Assembly (NCBI RefSeq): GCF_014839805.1
Contig: NC_051139.1
Coordinates: 4,278,001-4,342,000, forward strand
DNA: 64,000 bases
Reading direction: 5' to 3'
From: Manduca sexta
Lineage: Eukaryota; Arthropoda; Insecta; Lepidoptera; Sphingidae
Shown here: positions 22,329 through 34,239 of the stretch, piece after piece
Position numbering within the stretch: the stretch's first letter is position 1
Layout of the letters: each line of letters starts with the position of its first letter
Notes under the pieces: model-generated
What the model was told of the DNA's origin: nothing
The model's database searches: none
The model's input: only the letters and a program-made list of their open reading frames with translations
Translations under genes and position numbers: made by a program

Positions 22329-24190
22329 TTTCGCAACAGCGGGCGTCATGGTGACTAAGGGTTTATGACACATTAGCTTCATCTAGGTATGCTGTGTGTT
22401 GTATCTTGTTGCCAAAAGTTTTATTTTTGTTGCGTATCGATTATAAATTAATTATTCGTTCAAATATCGAACGGTGTCCGTATTGTCAAAGACAAAGACT
22501 TACCGCATTTGATAATTTCGTTAAAAAATATTTGTAATCATAAGTACAGACATGTCTTGGGACTTGGTTCATACAAGTCTCAAAACATCAGACACAATAT
22601 TTTCGGGATGAATATTCAGACTTTTGAAAGTTGTTTAATACATACGACTCGTTTCGCTAGACGGTTATAAAGTTTCGTATTGGGAAATACTTTGGCAGCT
22701 AACAACAGTATATAAGAGGCAATTATGTGTAGAGTAAGTATTGTCTGGGTAACATTTATTTGTGTTTTTTTGATACGTTCAAAATTATTTTTTCCTCAAT
22801 AAATACAAATACATTTTGCAACACATTGTGAAATCGATCTTTGTATATGTGTAAATGCATGCCAGATGAGTAAATATTTGACTCGTGTGGTTGAATAAAT
22901 ATTATTTTATATAAGAAATACTTGGAAAGTTTTGGTTTTTTGTATTCCAAGGATATTTATGTCCGGAGACTTGTTATAAATTATAGCAGTTAAGAAATAT
23001 TTACCCAGTTAATACTTATTCTATGGTCTGGTATTGTCTATAACTTCTATATTATATTTCAAGACCACATTAACCAGGCAGCTAAACTAAAGTTAATCCT
23101 ACATGAAGGATATATCATAAATATAAGATATATACGATAAGTCATAATTTAAGTAGCTGTCAAGTTATTTTTAATAGTTACGAGTAACGGAAATAACAAA
23201 TTTATAGTATAAATATATACCAAATATGCACAATCTCGATTTTTTCTTTAGGAATTCGTCTTATATTAATATGAGTTATATTTATTATTTTTGACTTCGA
23301 TTTTAATATTCTATGTATCCTATGAAATATCAAGTGTGCCACAAATTACTCTGCGTATTTTAAATAGATGTAAGATGTGTTTGTCTAATTTATGTTGAAT
23401 CAATTGAATGTAAAAAAATATTAGTCTGAAGGAAGCAACAAGAAAAAAAAGTAAGATCTTTCCAAAATCTCCCAAAACATTGTGGACAAAATTGTTATTT
23501 TATATTAAATACTTTACTGAATTTAAGTATTAAAAAAATTATAATTAATTACTAGTTTTATAAAATTCATATAATAATTGATTACTAGTGTATCAAAATT
23601 GATTTTTTTTATTTATTAGTCGTAATCATAACTGAGATCTGAGGTACTTATGTTTTTTTAAACATTCCAACTACTTTAATGAATACAAGACATTTACACA
23701 TTGCTATTTAAGTATATTTATATTAGAGTTAGTAAAAAATGTGTTAGTATTAGTAAAAGAATTTTCGTGAACATTTAAAATGTTCTTTCGTTTTCTCGTC
23801 TAATTATAGATGGCATTGAATCTAAAGACAGATATAACAAGGCTTTTATAATAATTGTATCGATGCTTCTACTAGAGATCTGATTTTCTCTGTATATTTT
23901 AAGCGGATATATCTATTTTACTATAATATACATGTTTCTAGTCAAACTCAGCAAATAAAGACTTGATGTAATATCTTTAACATATAAGATATATATCGCT
24001 GTATTTACTATACAATACTAACGTAATCTATATCATAATGCATTAATAGTTTAATATTTATTAGTATTTAGAAAATTTGTGAACATTCATAAATTATAGA
24101 GCAAAAAATTTTTTTGCATGTATTGTACGTAGAAGTAATTTTCTATTTACTTCATGATGCAATGGCCATGAGCGAGTACTAACATTCTAC
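22329..24190. other. AT-rich stretch after PHM
   Basis: No gene recognised. Very AT-rich; it may include the rest of a long PHM 3' untranslated region. No full-length repeat was recognised and no ORF with a plausible product is present. Confidence 0.5.
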
Positions 24191-24193
24191 AAT

Positions 24194-24330
24194 GTGTCAT
24201 AAGTAACACGAACGGGTGGTTCGTTTGATAGTGAGGCTTCTGATTGGTCGAGATACTACCGTGTGAGTCACATGTTTGTCTCTCGACCAATCAAATGCCA
24301 ACGACACGGATGTTCGTTTCGTGTCATGAT
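24194..24330. repeat. Imperfect inverted repeat with paired CCAAT boxes
   Basis: GATTGGTCGAGA at about 24242 and TCTCGACCAATC at about 24277 are perfect inverse copies. Outside them, TGTCAT...AACACGAAC and GTTCGTTTCGTGTCATGA continue the symmetry with mismatches. It may be a MITE relic or a bidirectional promoter-like element. Confidence 0.5.
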
Positions 24331-26880
24331 ACATTTTACTGTTTCGGTCTTGCGTGTCCTGCAGATGTTGGTCCTATATAAAATTCAAATACTTATACAA
24401 TCATTTGTAAAGTTCACAAATTTTCTTTACTCTACGTAATTTATTACACTGTAAAACCTTTTCGACGACTTGGACTTGTATCATGGACTCCGATTTATGT
24501 AAATAGTTATATTTTAAGGTTTTATTTTAAATAGGTAAGATTATGTCGTAACCGACCTAATGTTAGATCTGAACGCAATTTTAACCTCAAAGCTGTATTG
24601 TATATTTTTCTATAAATTAATTTTTAATATTAGTGTGTGCTAAATTCTTTACAACGCCATCTGTCATGACTTGCGGGTATCTTAGAAAAATGTTTGACGT
24701 ATAATATTATTTTTAAATAAAAATTACAACACTAGAAAAAGACAAAGTAATCTGTGTCTTTATGATGTAGTTTTAAAGACTACAATAAACTGATATTTTA
24801 AACATACATTCCATTTTTTTAACTTTTACACGAATGTGTTTTAAAAAATGGGCATATTTATTACCAAAGCCGACAGTTTACATTATTATCAATTTATAGT
24901 GAATTATAAACACGTCATAGCGCTAAAATATATATTACGTACTTAATGTATTACCATATAGATCGACCTAAATGTATAAAGCGAAAGGTTTAGATTAGCA
25001 AGATAACTTGCAGAAGTCGACTTCCAAAGCAATTTTTATCATGCAACCTCTAACGGTAAGCTGACTTCTGCAATTTTTAAAATCATGCAGGACTTGCTGC
25101 AAGATATTATAATCGCATTTGGAAGTTCTTGCCGAACATATTGCAGCAATTGCTGGTCTCAACTTCGTTTTACAAATAAATCAACTGTAGATTTAGAAAT
25201 TTCAGCCCCGGCCAAATATATTTATATTTTAAAGTATGTACATTTTCATTTAAAATATAATATGATATCTATAGAATGATATTTGTATATATTTTTATAC
25301 TGTTCAAATTATTTTTTTAAAAGAAATAGCTGAGTCTGCATAACAATACAACTTTGGCAATTTTGTTTAATATATTTCTAAATACTTTTTAAAAATGTCC
25401 AATAATTTAGAGTGAAAGGTACAAAGCAAAATTACGAATTTCTTTAATATTCCTATTTTTTACTTTGTATTTTAATTTTCAAAAATTTTACACGCTCCTG
25501 ATATTGGTATTTCTATTTTTTTTTTTATTTTATATCAGCCATAAAATGGCAAAGGAAGGCGATTTATTCGATCGTAATCTAAAAAAAAAAAAGTGATTTC
25601 ATTATTTACAGATTGCTATACATTGCTATACATGCTATACATGAATCCGAATTTTGCAATCTGACAATTTTAGTGAGTTTATTTACCTTCCTGTAGTTTG
25701 CACAATGTTAAAATAATCTTAGAAATGGTTACTAGAACAAGTTACTACACGACACTTCTTCAGGTAGTCTGTTCATGTGTTATATTAAAAATAAAAGTAT
25801 TGTTAGCATTTGCGTAAATATTTTCTTAAGTATGTTAATTGTAGCGACTATTAAGTAGCAAATAATGCTTTAAAACAATACTATCTGTATTTCTTTGTAA
25901 TTGGAATTATTTTTGTTTAACTCAATTACCTAATGCCTGCGAAAATTTTAATACATTGTAATTTAATTACAAAGTTGTTATTTTTATTATGAGCGCCATC
26001 TAGGAGCAGTTTTCCTAAACATTTTCTTTCCACTGTACGGCTGAAATAATTATTTCTTTGAATATATTTATGCGTTATTATGCAGATGTGCTTATGTGTA
26101 TTAGTATTAAATAAATGTCAAAATCATATCGACTTGTGTATTTGAAAGAGTGCGTTATTGTATACTGCGCAATTAAAATGCAACTGTATTGGATTGGAAT
26201 CAAGTTTGGTTTAACAATCAATATTGTCTGATACTATCATTTAGAGACTGTACAACATAGATGATGATCTTACTTTTATTTTATTTTATTAGACAAAAAT
26301 ATAATTTTGTTTATAGAAAAAGCATAGACAAGGAAATTAATGGTCGGCGTCCATTTACGCATGCAGAACCAAACCCGTACCGCAATGTCCCAAAATGGAA
26401 CAATGGAAAACGAACTTTATTAATGTGCCGTATTATAGTACATTTTGTCATCTTATAAATTACATTAAAATGACCGAAAATGTATTATATATCGCATAGC
26501 TTAGGTTTCTTTTTTCATCGCTCGGGGCAAGGCGGTGCGGCTTTAGTAAATGGACGACGACCAAAATAGTTAAAGCAGAAAATTGATATCGCGTTAAGTA
26601 TTGATAAAATGCCAATATTGTGTAGGTATGTCTTAGTGCGACTAAGGAGTATTGTATCGCTCATAGAGTCCTGAAATTCCTATTGTGTGAAACCTCATGT
26701 TAATTATTAGAATGTGACATAGATGAAAAATATATTATGAAATATATTTTAAAATTGGAGTTTCATTTTTCAATTTTGACCCAGAAAATAAACTTTAAAA
26801 AATAATAGTAATACCAACTACACGTTACTTTTAAAATTTTAGAAATCGAACTACTATTTTTTGTTTTTTGTTTCTTTTAT
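24331..26880. other. AT-rich non-coding stretch
   Basis: No gene or complete repeat recognised. Contains AATAAA at 24784-24789, a small inverted motif around 25014-25072 (GCAGAAGTCGACTT and AAGCTGACTTCTGC), and T-rich runs. The short ORFs here have no protein-like features. Confidence 0.5.
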
Positions 26881-26884
26881 TGTT

Positions 26885-27065
26885 TTACAGCCAGCTTCAA
26901 TAAACGAACCCAATCTCAATCTTTAATCCATTTCCGAGAATGAACCAATCAAAACGATTCATTTGTAAGCATGTCAAAAAATCCTCTGTTCTGCTTAGTG
27001 CATTTTCGAGATAGATAAATAAGAACGATTGAGATTATTTTTTGAAAATGGCGGTTAATGACAGC
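26885..27065. repeat. Family I repeat, copy 2
   Basis: CAGCTTCAATAAACGAACCC, GAATGAACCAATCAAAACGA, TTCATTTGTAAGCATGTC and AAAATGGCGG. It is the reverse orientation of 53540-53725. Both ends carry a GGC..AATAAA-like motif, suggesting inverted termini. Confidence 0.5.
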
Positions 27066-27194
27066 TTACCAACGGTCGGATTTGACATATATTGAAACAA
27101 TAAATCATATTTCTAGGAACGTATTGAACTAACCACTTCAAATAAATCATTAATAACACTAAAATGACCCCACTTAGCACGAGGGTAGGAACAC

Positions 27195-27300
27195 GATATG
27201 CTACAAAAACTCCAGGGCTCGGGGCGGGGGGTCGCACGTTTTTTACAGCTGCGTGACCCCCGCCACGCCGGCGCGTGTGGCCGACTTAATAAGGCCCGTG
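27195..27300. promoter_or_regulatory. GC-rich island
   Basis: Includes GGGCTCGGGGCGGGGGGTCG and GTGACCCCCGCCACGCCGGC in an AT-rich region. It is not obviously a repeat from this window. Could be a promoter or untranslated exon; the open frames across it on the minus strand are not recognised. Confidence 0.5.
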
Positions 27301-27425
27301 ATTTTGTTATTGTTTTAAAAATTGCTAATGTACAGTGAAAGGTGTACGAAAAAAGTTGTTTTGGTGTTTGAGATTTGAAACTGAAAGCTGCCATTATTTA
27401 TTATTATGGAGGTAATGTTAGACAC

Positions 27426-27565
27426 ACATCACCTATTTATCCCGGAAGAGGTTTGCAGAGGTGCAACCAGGGCACCCACTTTTCGCCAAGTGTCTTCTAT
27501 CCCATGATGTGATAAGGGGCGAGCCTATCGCCATATCAATAGCAGAAAAACCCTAATATCACTTC
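27426..27565 (-). repeat. SINE family D fragment
   Basis: Starts ACATCACCTATTTATCCCGG and includes GCAGAGGTGCAACCAGGGCA, CCCATGATGTGATAAGG and CGCCATATC, then jumps to AGCAGAAAAACC with part of the middle deleted. The tRNA-like head is missing. Confidence 0.5.
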
Positions 27566-27834
27566 GGTAATGTGTTGAGACGTAGTATAATTGGTCACAT
27601 ATTTATACTACGTTAGAATTGAACGTGACCGTTACTTTGTCTTTCTCAGTTACTAGATATCTATTTGGACTTCAACTAGTCCGAACATGATAACCCGACG
27701 TAATTGAAAACTGGAAATAATTAACATCCAGATTTCTCTTCACACGATAGTTACCCATATTTTTTTAAATAAAAAAGGTGTAGACGTTATGTGATTCCTT
27801 TCTTGCCGAATTCCGGCCACGGCTCAATGGAGAT

Positions 27835-28010
27835 CAGGTATGCAGGAGATATAGTGCACAATTATGTACACAATACACAGGTACACTCTTTGTTCCTTTA
27901 CTTTCACAGTGAGACGGCAATCCAACATGACCAGAGAGAGATCAGGTGTAGGACCAAAGGCTTTATGTGATTCAGAGATAAGTTATAAACAGTCTCCAAA
28001 CGGCACGTTA
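27835..28010 (-). repeat. SINE-like family E, diverged copy
   Basis: ACACAGGTACACTCT, GTGAGACGGCAATCCAACAT and GACCAGAGAGAGATCAGG match the better copy at 32705-32985. It is the reverse complement of the 3' part of the copy at 51840-52098. Confidence 0.5.
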
Positions 28011-28211
28011 AAATTTGGCTAATTAGCATAGTTTGTTGTCTCAAGAATGTTCGATAAAATGTTATGATAATAATGAGAGTGACATGTCTTTCGCGTCACA
28101 TTTTACCTAGTTTGTTACAAGGTTTTTAAGTTATCTAGGGCAATAATGCGCCATTTTTGTAAAGCCCTTTATCTGTGATAACGGGGCGCTTCTAATATGT
28201 CCATCTGGAAA

Positions 28212-28268
28212 TCTTTATAAGAGGCCTATGTTCAGCAGTGGACATCCCGCGGCTGATGATGATGATGG
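28212..28268 (+). repeat. RTE-type 3' tail with (GAT)n
   Basis: AAGAGGCCTATGTTCAGCAG followed by TGGAC, GGCTGATGATGATGATGG. Only the last bases of the retrotransposon remain. A SINE-A copy begins directly after it. Confidence 0.5.
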
Positions 28269-28534
28269 TATATTGTCCTACTGCTAGGTTCGGGCATCCT
28301 CTGCTACTGACGGGAATTAGGCCTTAGTCCACCACGTTGGCCTAGTGCGGATTGGTAGACTTGACACACTCAAAATCCCTGTAGAGAATTATTCAACTAT
28401 GCAGGTTTCCTCACGATGTTTTCCTTGTCTAATCGTTAAAGCAAGCGAAATTCACAAAAAATTCACGCAGTTTTATAAAATGAGTTGCGTGCCCTTGGGT
28501 TTTGAACCTGCGGATATTCGTCGCGGTAGACTTA
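28269..28534 (-). mobile_element. SINE family A, diverged but nearly full length
   Basis: Starts TATTGTCCTACTGCTAGG, passes TTAGGCCTTAGTCCACCACG and TGCAGGTTTCCTCACGATGT, and ends at the B box complement (GGTTTTGAACCTGCGG). The A box end is cut off or decayed. Several substitutions indicate an older insertion. Confidence 0.5.
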
Positions 28535-28885
28535 ACATCATTCGTTACCTTTAATAATACCTTACATAAAAAACTAAGCCCATTTCACAGCACAACCCAC
28601 GCATGCACGTAACGTTTCTATTATGAAACAAATGCGCATATATGCATATTCATAAATGGCTTGTAGTATAAATAAGTTACCGTAAATACATTCTACGTAA
28701 CAGACACACCCGCGGAAGCCCATAAATAAATAAGCGTTATGAGATGGTAAGCCTATTTCTAGTTATATCTATTTAAATGCTAGTCTCGTGGAACTATGAA
28801 GATAATATAAAAATATATTATGTAAGACTGTAGGTACGAGTACATCCAATGATGGCTACAATCCCCAGTCATAAGGGACCGGCTA

Positions 28886-28886
28886 C

Positions 28887-28920
<34 letters not shown>
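28886..28920 (+). repeat. (AG)n microsatellite
   Basis: About 17 AG units with one AAAG interruption. Confidence 0.5.
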
Positions 28921-29177
28921 TAGGTAGCTGTAATGTTTACGTTGCTAAATTAGTGATAAGGAAATTGTAGTATAATGTTGCATTATGAGATGTCAATGTC
29001 TCTGGGTAGCAAGAGTAGCGCTGTGCCGTATTGTATCTTAGCAAACTGAAATTATTAGAGATTTTTCTTTGTTTAATGATTTAGTCCAGCAAATAAGGCG
29101 GCATGGCGACACGATGCTGGACAGTTCTAATATACTAGTAAACATAAATAACTAATATATAAATAGAATCGTATATG

Positions 29178-29425
29178 TGATAGGATATATTTCATATCCA
29201 CCCGGATAGCGACCGTACACAAGCTGTAATCCCGCCATATTGGCCCACGTGAGGATCTCGTTCAGGGAACAGCCAGTGTATATCCGTTTTCAACAGGCCG
29301 GCATAATTATGTTCACTGCCGCGTGCTAATCTTTCGTCAGTCGACATTCTATCGGACCCGACTCCACTTAACATCAAGTGCAATGAGGTCACATTGCTGT
29401 GCGTATAAAAGTAGGCTGTCATTTC
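29178..29425 (+). repeat. Family B retroposon, copy 2
   Basis: TAGGATATATTTCATATCCA, CCCGGATAGCGACC, ACACAAGCTG, CAACAGGCCGGCATAATTAT, TCGTCAGTCGACATTCTATC, and an end at GCAATGAGGTCACATTGCTG. The minus-strand 78-codon ORF is a shadow of the repeat. Confidence 0.5.
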
Positions 29426-29429
29426 CACA

Positions 29430-30780
29430 TTTTGGTTTGTTCTAGGCCCCCGATATGTTCAATATGTTAATCGTCAAAGCACAAGTGCCTCATTCACAGT
29501 TTCCAACGTCGATGGACTAGACATCGCGTGTGAAGTTGACGCGACGTTACATCGCGTGGCACTACGCGTGCCCTCATGAAATTGGCTTCTAGGATTATGC
29601 GGGAAAGTGTTGCTTGTAAACCGATTTAAAACACGTGTTGCATAACAGGTGAAGGTGAATGTATGATCATTGAGACGTGGCCATGCTTTTGACAATGAAT
29701 GAGTTGTAACACTGAAAAAAATAATAATAAATAGGTGTGACATGATTGGATCTTTATTGGTAACGGCATAACGCCGAAATAAACCTTAGTCCATAATTAG
29801 GATTTGAATTTAGTGTGTAAGCTGTGAGGATTTGCTTTCTACACCCAGGTGAGACAAACAAAGGCATACTTTTTTCAAATAAGTCGCAGTAGGTTACTAT
29901 TATTTGCACGGTATTACCGGCATGCCGATTGCCCGTTATCACATTCTGGAATGTAAATAAGCTCCGCTGAAGGTGCATCAGTTGTGACCCTATCCTCTTC
30001 GATGAATATGTAACTGCGAAGTGTTTAAGATCGGAAAATATATGGAAACAGAAAGCAACAACTTCATGATATCCGTATTTTTCAAACATGAAAAGACAAC
30101 GGTATTCTAAATTCAAATTGTACCTAAAGAAATTATGTATTTGTTCATATTTTTTTAAAAAATATACAAAATGCAAACACTGAGAAGTTGAAAGGTTAAC
30201 TCATAAAAAAGCATATTTCGTAGAAACAACTATAATATGATTTATGAATGTTAATAAAGGTAAGTTATACATAAAAAAAAAAATTAAGTCAATTTCCAAG
30301 AAATGTCGCGTGTTCCATAGTGACACTGTATCAAAAACTAATAATTAATCAAACATCAAAGTACGGATAGCAAATTATATCGTTAAAATTTCACAGCACT
30401 TCTTTACCAAAGTCTGTAATTGTTCGAAAGTGTGATTACTATTCGGTTTGTACGATGTAAGTGTTTTTGTTTGCGACATTTTCAGTACATTTTTAATATG
30501 TATTTGTTTATTCAATAAATAACAATGGGAAGGGTTGTGTTCGGTTTAGAATGACATTAAAGCCATAATAAATAAAGATTATAAAAATATATAAATAATA
30601 AGATAAGATAAAATTTATTAATCAAGAAAAAAAAAGACATACAAAAACATATGACATAAATGAAACAAAAAAATAGAAGTCTTATAATTAGAGTACAGTT
30701 ACATAACTCAGCAATGTGTCTGATTGATCTCTGGTGTCCAAATAAAGATCTTACTTGTGTTATGGACACTAGGGATTCAT
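29430..30780. other. Non-coding stretch with two long minus-strand open frames
   Basis: No recognised gene. Open frames lie at 29474-29743 and 29754-30176 (minus, 140 codons). The longer one contains hydrophobic stretches but no motif I recognise. The segment 29490-29680 is more GC-balanced than its surroundings and is not a repeat found elsewhere in the window. Confidence 0.5.
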
Positions 30781-30821
30781 ATCGGAAATTATAATTGACT
30801 TAAAATTAACTAAATTATTTT

Positions 30822-30952
30822 CCGGATTTTATCGCGGTTTTAATATTTTAGTTTTCTCCCGACGTTTCGAAGACTGTAGCTTTCGTGACCCCACAAAGTC
30901 TTTGAAACGTCGGGAGAAAACTAAATTATTAAAACCGCGATAAAACCCGAAA
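30822..30952. mobile_element. Family F hairpin element
   Basis: CCGGATTTTATCGCGGTTTT, then TTTTCTCCCGACGTTTCGAA, a short loop, and the inverse TTGAAACGTCGGGAGAAAAC and AAAACCGCGATAAAACCCG. The arms are about 55 bp. Partial relatives lie at 15880-15986, 45393-45455 and 50155-50282. Probably a MITE whose copies fold into hairpins. Confidence 0.5.
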
Positions 30953-30959
30953 AATTGAT

Positions 30960-32010
30960 TATTTTAATGTCTAACATATACGTAAACGTAAACATAAATA
31001 AAAACAAAAGAAATAATATTAAATATGACCTTATTGCAACAACAGAGATTGTTTTTCGTAAGTTTAAAAAACATTCAGGCTTTAATCGCCAACTTATCTG
31101 TGCATACAATTTACTCTGCCATTTAAAACTTAATTTAAAATTTGTAAAATAAATCTTACCCGCTCGTGTCCAATAGTGGATCGATGACGTGGGAGTGGGA
31201 TCAAACTGCTACAGAATTAACAAAACTGAAACAATAACGAACAGCCATGGAATTTCAAGTAGCGTTAATGTCATTTCAATATGGAAATCTTTTATTATAT
31301 ATCTGTTAAATCAGTATTTGTACGAACAAAATATGGAATGAGATTAATTACCGGAACTGTAACACACCCACGGATTCATTATATTTGTTATTTGTTTGTT
31401 GTTATATTAATATCATCTGTTTGAATTTGCGCGAAACAGCTGTCCATGTCATACGACAATATTTTCGGAACAGAATTCTTAAAAGAAGAATCACACGTCT
31501 TTGTTTCATATGAGTTTATTGAAAATAGTGTGATGAAAGTAGCGTTATAGATGAAAATGAAGCAGTGAGTGTGTCTAAAATTACTCATGACTATAAAAAG
31601 TTATAGGGCATACTGTAGACAAAATGTCCACAGAACTGGACTCAACGTTTTGTCTACAGAATTTAAGATCTGTCATGACTACGATAGTACCACTATCTCA
31701 CATTAAAGCATTGCAGAATGATAATTTACTGTTGCCTTTTGTAATGTGCGTATCCGGGAAACTCAAACACCCCGTTCTCTTTCATAATCCTACTTATTTA
31801 AGACCTACTATTTCAAAAGCATTTTGCATTCCTTGGCTAATTTTGGAACCTTAATAAACAAATCCATAAAATGCAGTAGAATACAAAAATAACTCTGAAC
31901 TGGAGAACGAAAAGAACAGAATGAAGCAGCGTTAATTATAATTAAATTAGCTGACTTGTTTATGCTGTTTTTTTCTGAGATAATGGAATCAATTCATGAA
32001 AACTCTGGCT
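30960..32010. other. AT-rich non-coding stretch
   Basis: No gene recognised. Includes a local inverted pair ACAAAATGTCCACAG / AACGTTTTGTCTACAG near 31618-31660. The ORF of 76 codons at 31624 has no recognisable domain. Confidence 0.5.
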
Positions 32011-32014
32011 CTAT

Positions 32015-32167
32015 CAGTGGCGAAGGGTAACATTTTCCAAAAAGGGAACCCGACATAAACATAGGTACTAATATGCATCAATGCAGTCCGCATACCGTTC
32101 TGATGATAATCATATTTTTACATAAGTACGAAAGGGAAACTGGTAGGAATAGATACTTTGACACTGG
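32015..32167. mobile_element. Small TIR element (family H), copy 2
   Basis: Starts CAGTGGCGAAGGGTAACATT and ends TACTTTGACACTG, giving partly inverted ends. The internal order matches 4572-4732. Confidence 0.5.
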
Positions 32168-32394
32168 GCTTTATCATTCTAAATATACTTAATTATAAAC
32201 CGATATAACAAATGCATCGTATCACATCATAGGAAAGGATGAATGAAATCAGCAACTAATCTTGAAACACTAAAATTTTACTAATAACCATTGCCTAGTT
32301 TATATCTCGAAATGTCAATACCAGCTGTCGTTTCCAGCCTAGGGCTTGTTTTAATCAAATATTGAAAGCAATCACAGTGTCGTCATTATACATG

Positions 32395-32515
32395 TCGCTT
32401 CATATCTATCGGCCACGTTGACGCGTGTACTGACGTCAGTAGGTAAGTGTGGCGCGAGTGACGAGCGTCGATGGTGACGTTAGACATTCTCTGACAGGTG
32501 ACAATTTCACGCTGC
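32395..32515. promoter_or_regulatory. GC-rich island with CRE
   Basis: GGCCACGTTGACGCGTGTAC, TGACGTCA at 32431-32438, and GTGGCGCGAGTGACGAGCGT. The density of CpG and of TGACG half-sites is high compared with the flanks. Candidate regulatory element; no gene attached. Confidence 0.5.
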
Positions 32516-32704
32516 ATGGGTTTTTGCGACCTAAGATAATGTAGCGACAAATCTATTGATGTTAAAATTGAATTCTATATACTGGATATATATGTGTACA
32601 GGGTTTTTGGCCAGCTAGTTAAAATGCCGTTATCTATAAAAAAAACAATGCGAGCAAAAAACTGCTCCCAAAACATAATCTTACAAAATGGATATCAATC
32701 AACT

Positions 32705-32985
32705 ACGCAGGAGGTAATATAGTGCACAAGTGTTGCGACGTATACAGGTGCACTCTCGGCATCTTCACTCTTATAGTCCGGTGAGACGGCAATCTGACAT
32801 GACCGAAGAGAAATCAGATCAAGACCAACCACTTTACGTGCTTTCCGAGGTACAGAGGTATCACACCGCTAACTTTCTGACTCAGAGCTGCGACCGACTG
32901 ATGAAAAGCCCAGTCACTAGTATTTTTGGCCTGACCCAGACAGATACAGGGTCGTCTGACAAGAGATGACATTTATGTAGGCCTG
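32705..32985 (-). mobile_element. SINE-like family E, copy 2
   Basis: ACAGGTGCACTCTCG, GGTGAGACGGCAATCTGACA, TGACCGAAGAGAAATCAG, CTTTACGTGCTTTCCGAGGT, and a partial GAAACTGG end. The reverse complement corresponds in order to 51840-52098. The 79-codon ORF on the plus strand is incidental. Confidence 0.5.
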
Positions 32986-32999
32986 TTTGAAACTGGATA

Positions 33000-34000
33000 A
33001 GTAGTTTCGTGGGTTAAGAACTAAAATCGGTGCCTTAAGCGGTTGGTGATAGTAAAAATAAAATTAAAATTTCAATCAACGCGCTTCCGTCTATGACTTA
33101 TTTCTCGCGCTTAAAATGCAATTAAATTGCATTTAAACGATAGAATAATTTACTACGCCGACAGTAAAAGGAGAATATTTTACGGCAATCTATAATTAAT
33201 TTAGAACTATTAGTAACTGTTATTAGAGGTAATAATATATAATGACGTTAGAACTAATTTTTATAATAAAAAATGGCAATGTGTTATGAGTTTAAACAAA
33301 TTTATGTGCAATTGTTTGACAATTTAGATTTTCGGATGTTTTGCCTTGTGCTCGTCTTTTTCAGAGACTCTTAATAAAATAAATTTTGCACGAGTTTCCT
33401 TTAGAGTTTAAAACATGGACCAATTTAAGTTGGCCTCTAACTATTGCGAAATCAAAATATGTAGAGCACACAGCAGAAAAATGCTAAGTTTGAAAATTTG
33501 AACTCAGAGATAATATTATTTCTATATACAGCGCATAAAAATAAAATTTTAAATCGCGTAGTAGGGCTGAATCGGCGACCTAGTTTTTTCATAGATGTCG
33601 AGTTTTTCGGTTTACTTATATTCACAAAATGACTGAGATTCGAATATGTTCCCAAAATGGTAATAGATTCGTCCTTTATATGACATGAGGTAGAAATTCC
33701 CTCGGTCAATCATGGGTGTAATGATTTTACACATCATTCCAGAAATTGTAGTCAGGAATAAAAAATAGCTATCATAATGTATCGTGTAGAAAAAACGAAT
33801 ATTTCATAGAATATCGTAAATGTTTATTTAAAATCTCGCGCAAAACTTCATTAACATGGCGTCAGCAAAAATGTTGTTAGTGCCGGAATCCAGTTAGCAA
33901 AAAACTGTTGCACGGAGTTTTTGATGTCATGCCTTTTTTCACGAGTCTACGGCTGCGTGACGTAAAAAAACAATCAAATAAAGGATGTCAGCCCAGGGCC
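33000..34000. other. Non-coding stretch
   Basis: No gene recognised. An 85-codon minus-strand frame at 33452-33709 shows no known motif. No repeat shared with the rest of the window was recognised. Confidence 0.5.
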
Positions 34001-34021
34001 CGCAGCCAAAAGGCATTTTTT

Positions 34022-34132
34022 AATCGTTAACGCTAATAAAAATCAAAAAAAATATATGGGAATAACATATCCTGTCGATAAGTCTGTTGCTAGGATATGT
34101 CATTCTCAAACATAATGTTAGCGTTAACGATT
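34022..34132. mobile_element. Family G short TIR element, copy 1
   Basis: Perfect 15-bp inverted ends, AATCGTTAACGCTAA at 34022-34036 and TTAGCGTTAACGATT at 34118-34132, enclosing 81 bp. A shorter relative sits at 40285-40363 with the same ends and the shared internal phrase AAGTCTRTYGCTAG. No coding capacity. Confidence 0.5.
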
Positions 34133-34239
34133 GTACAAGGACATCTTGGCTGCAACCTCTATAGTAAACAACGGCATGACGGGCATGGTCTTTAAAAAAA
34201 TCGAGGCCTGTAATAGGTAAATGACTTCCAGCTGTACCC

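Noticed and set aside
28886..28920. (AG)n run as a GAGA-factor promoter site
   Set aside because: A plain dinucleotide microsatellite next to no promoter features; no basis for a regulatory claim.
29500..29577. Possible exon after TTCACAG with a 26-codon open frame on the plus strand
   Set aside because: The frame stops quickly, there is no recognisable domain, and no partner exon was found.
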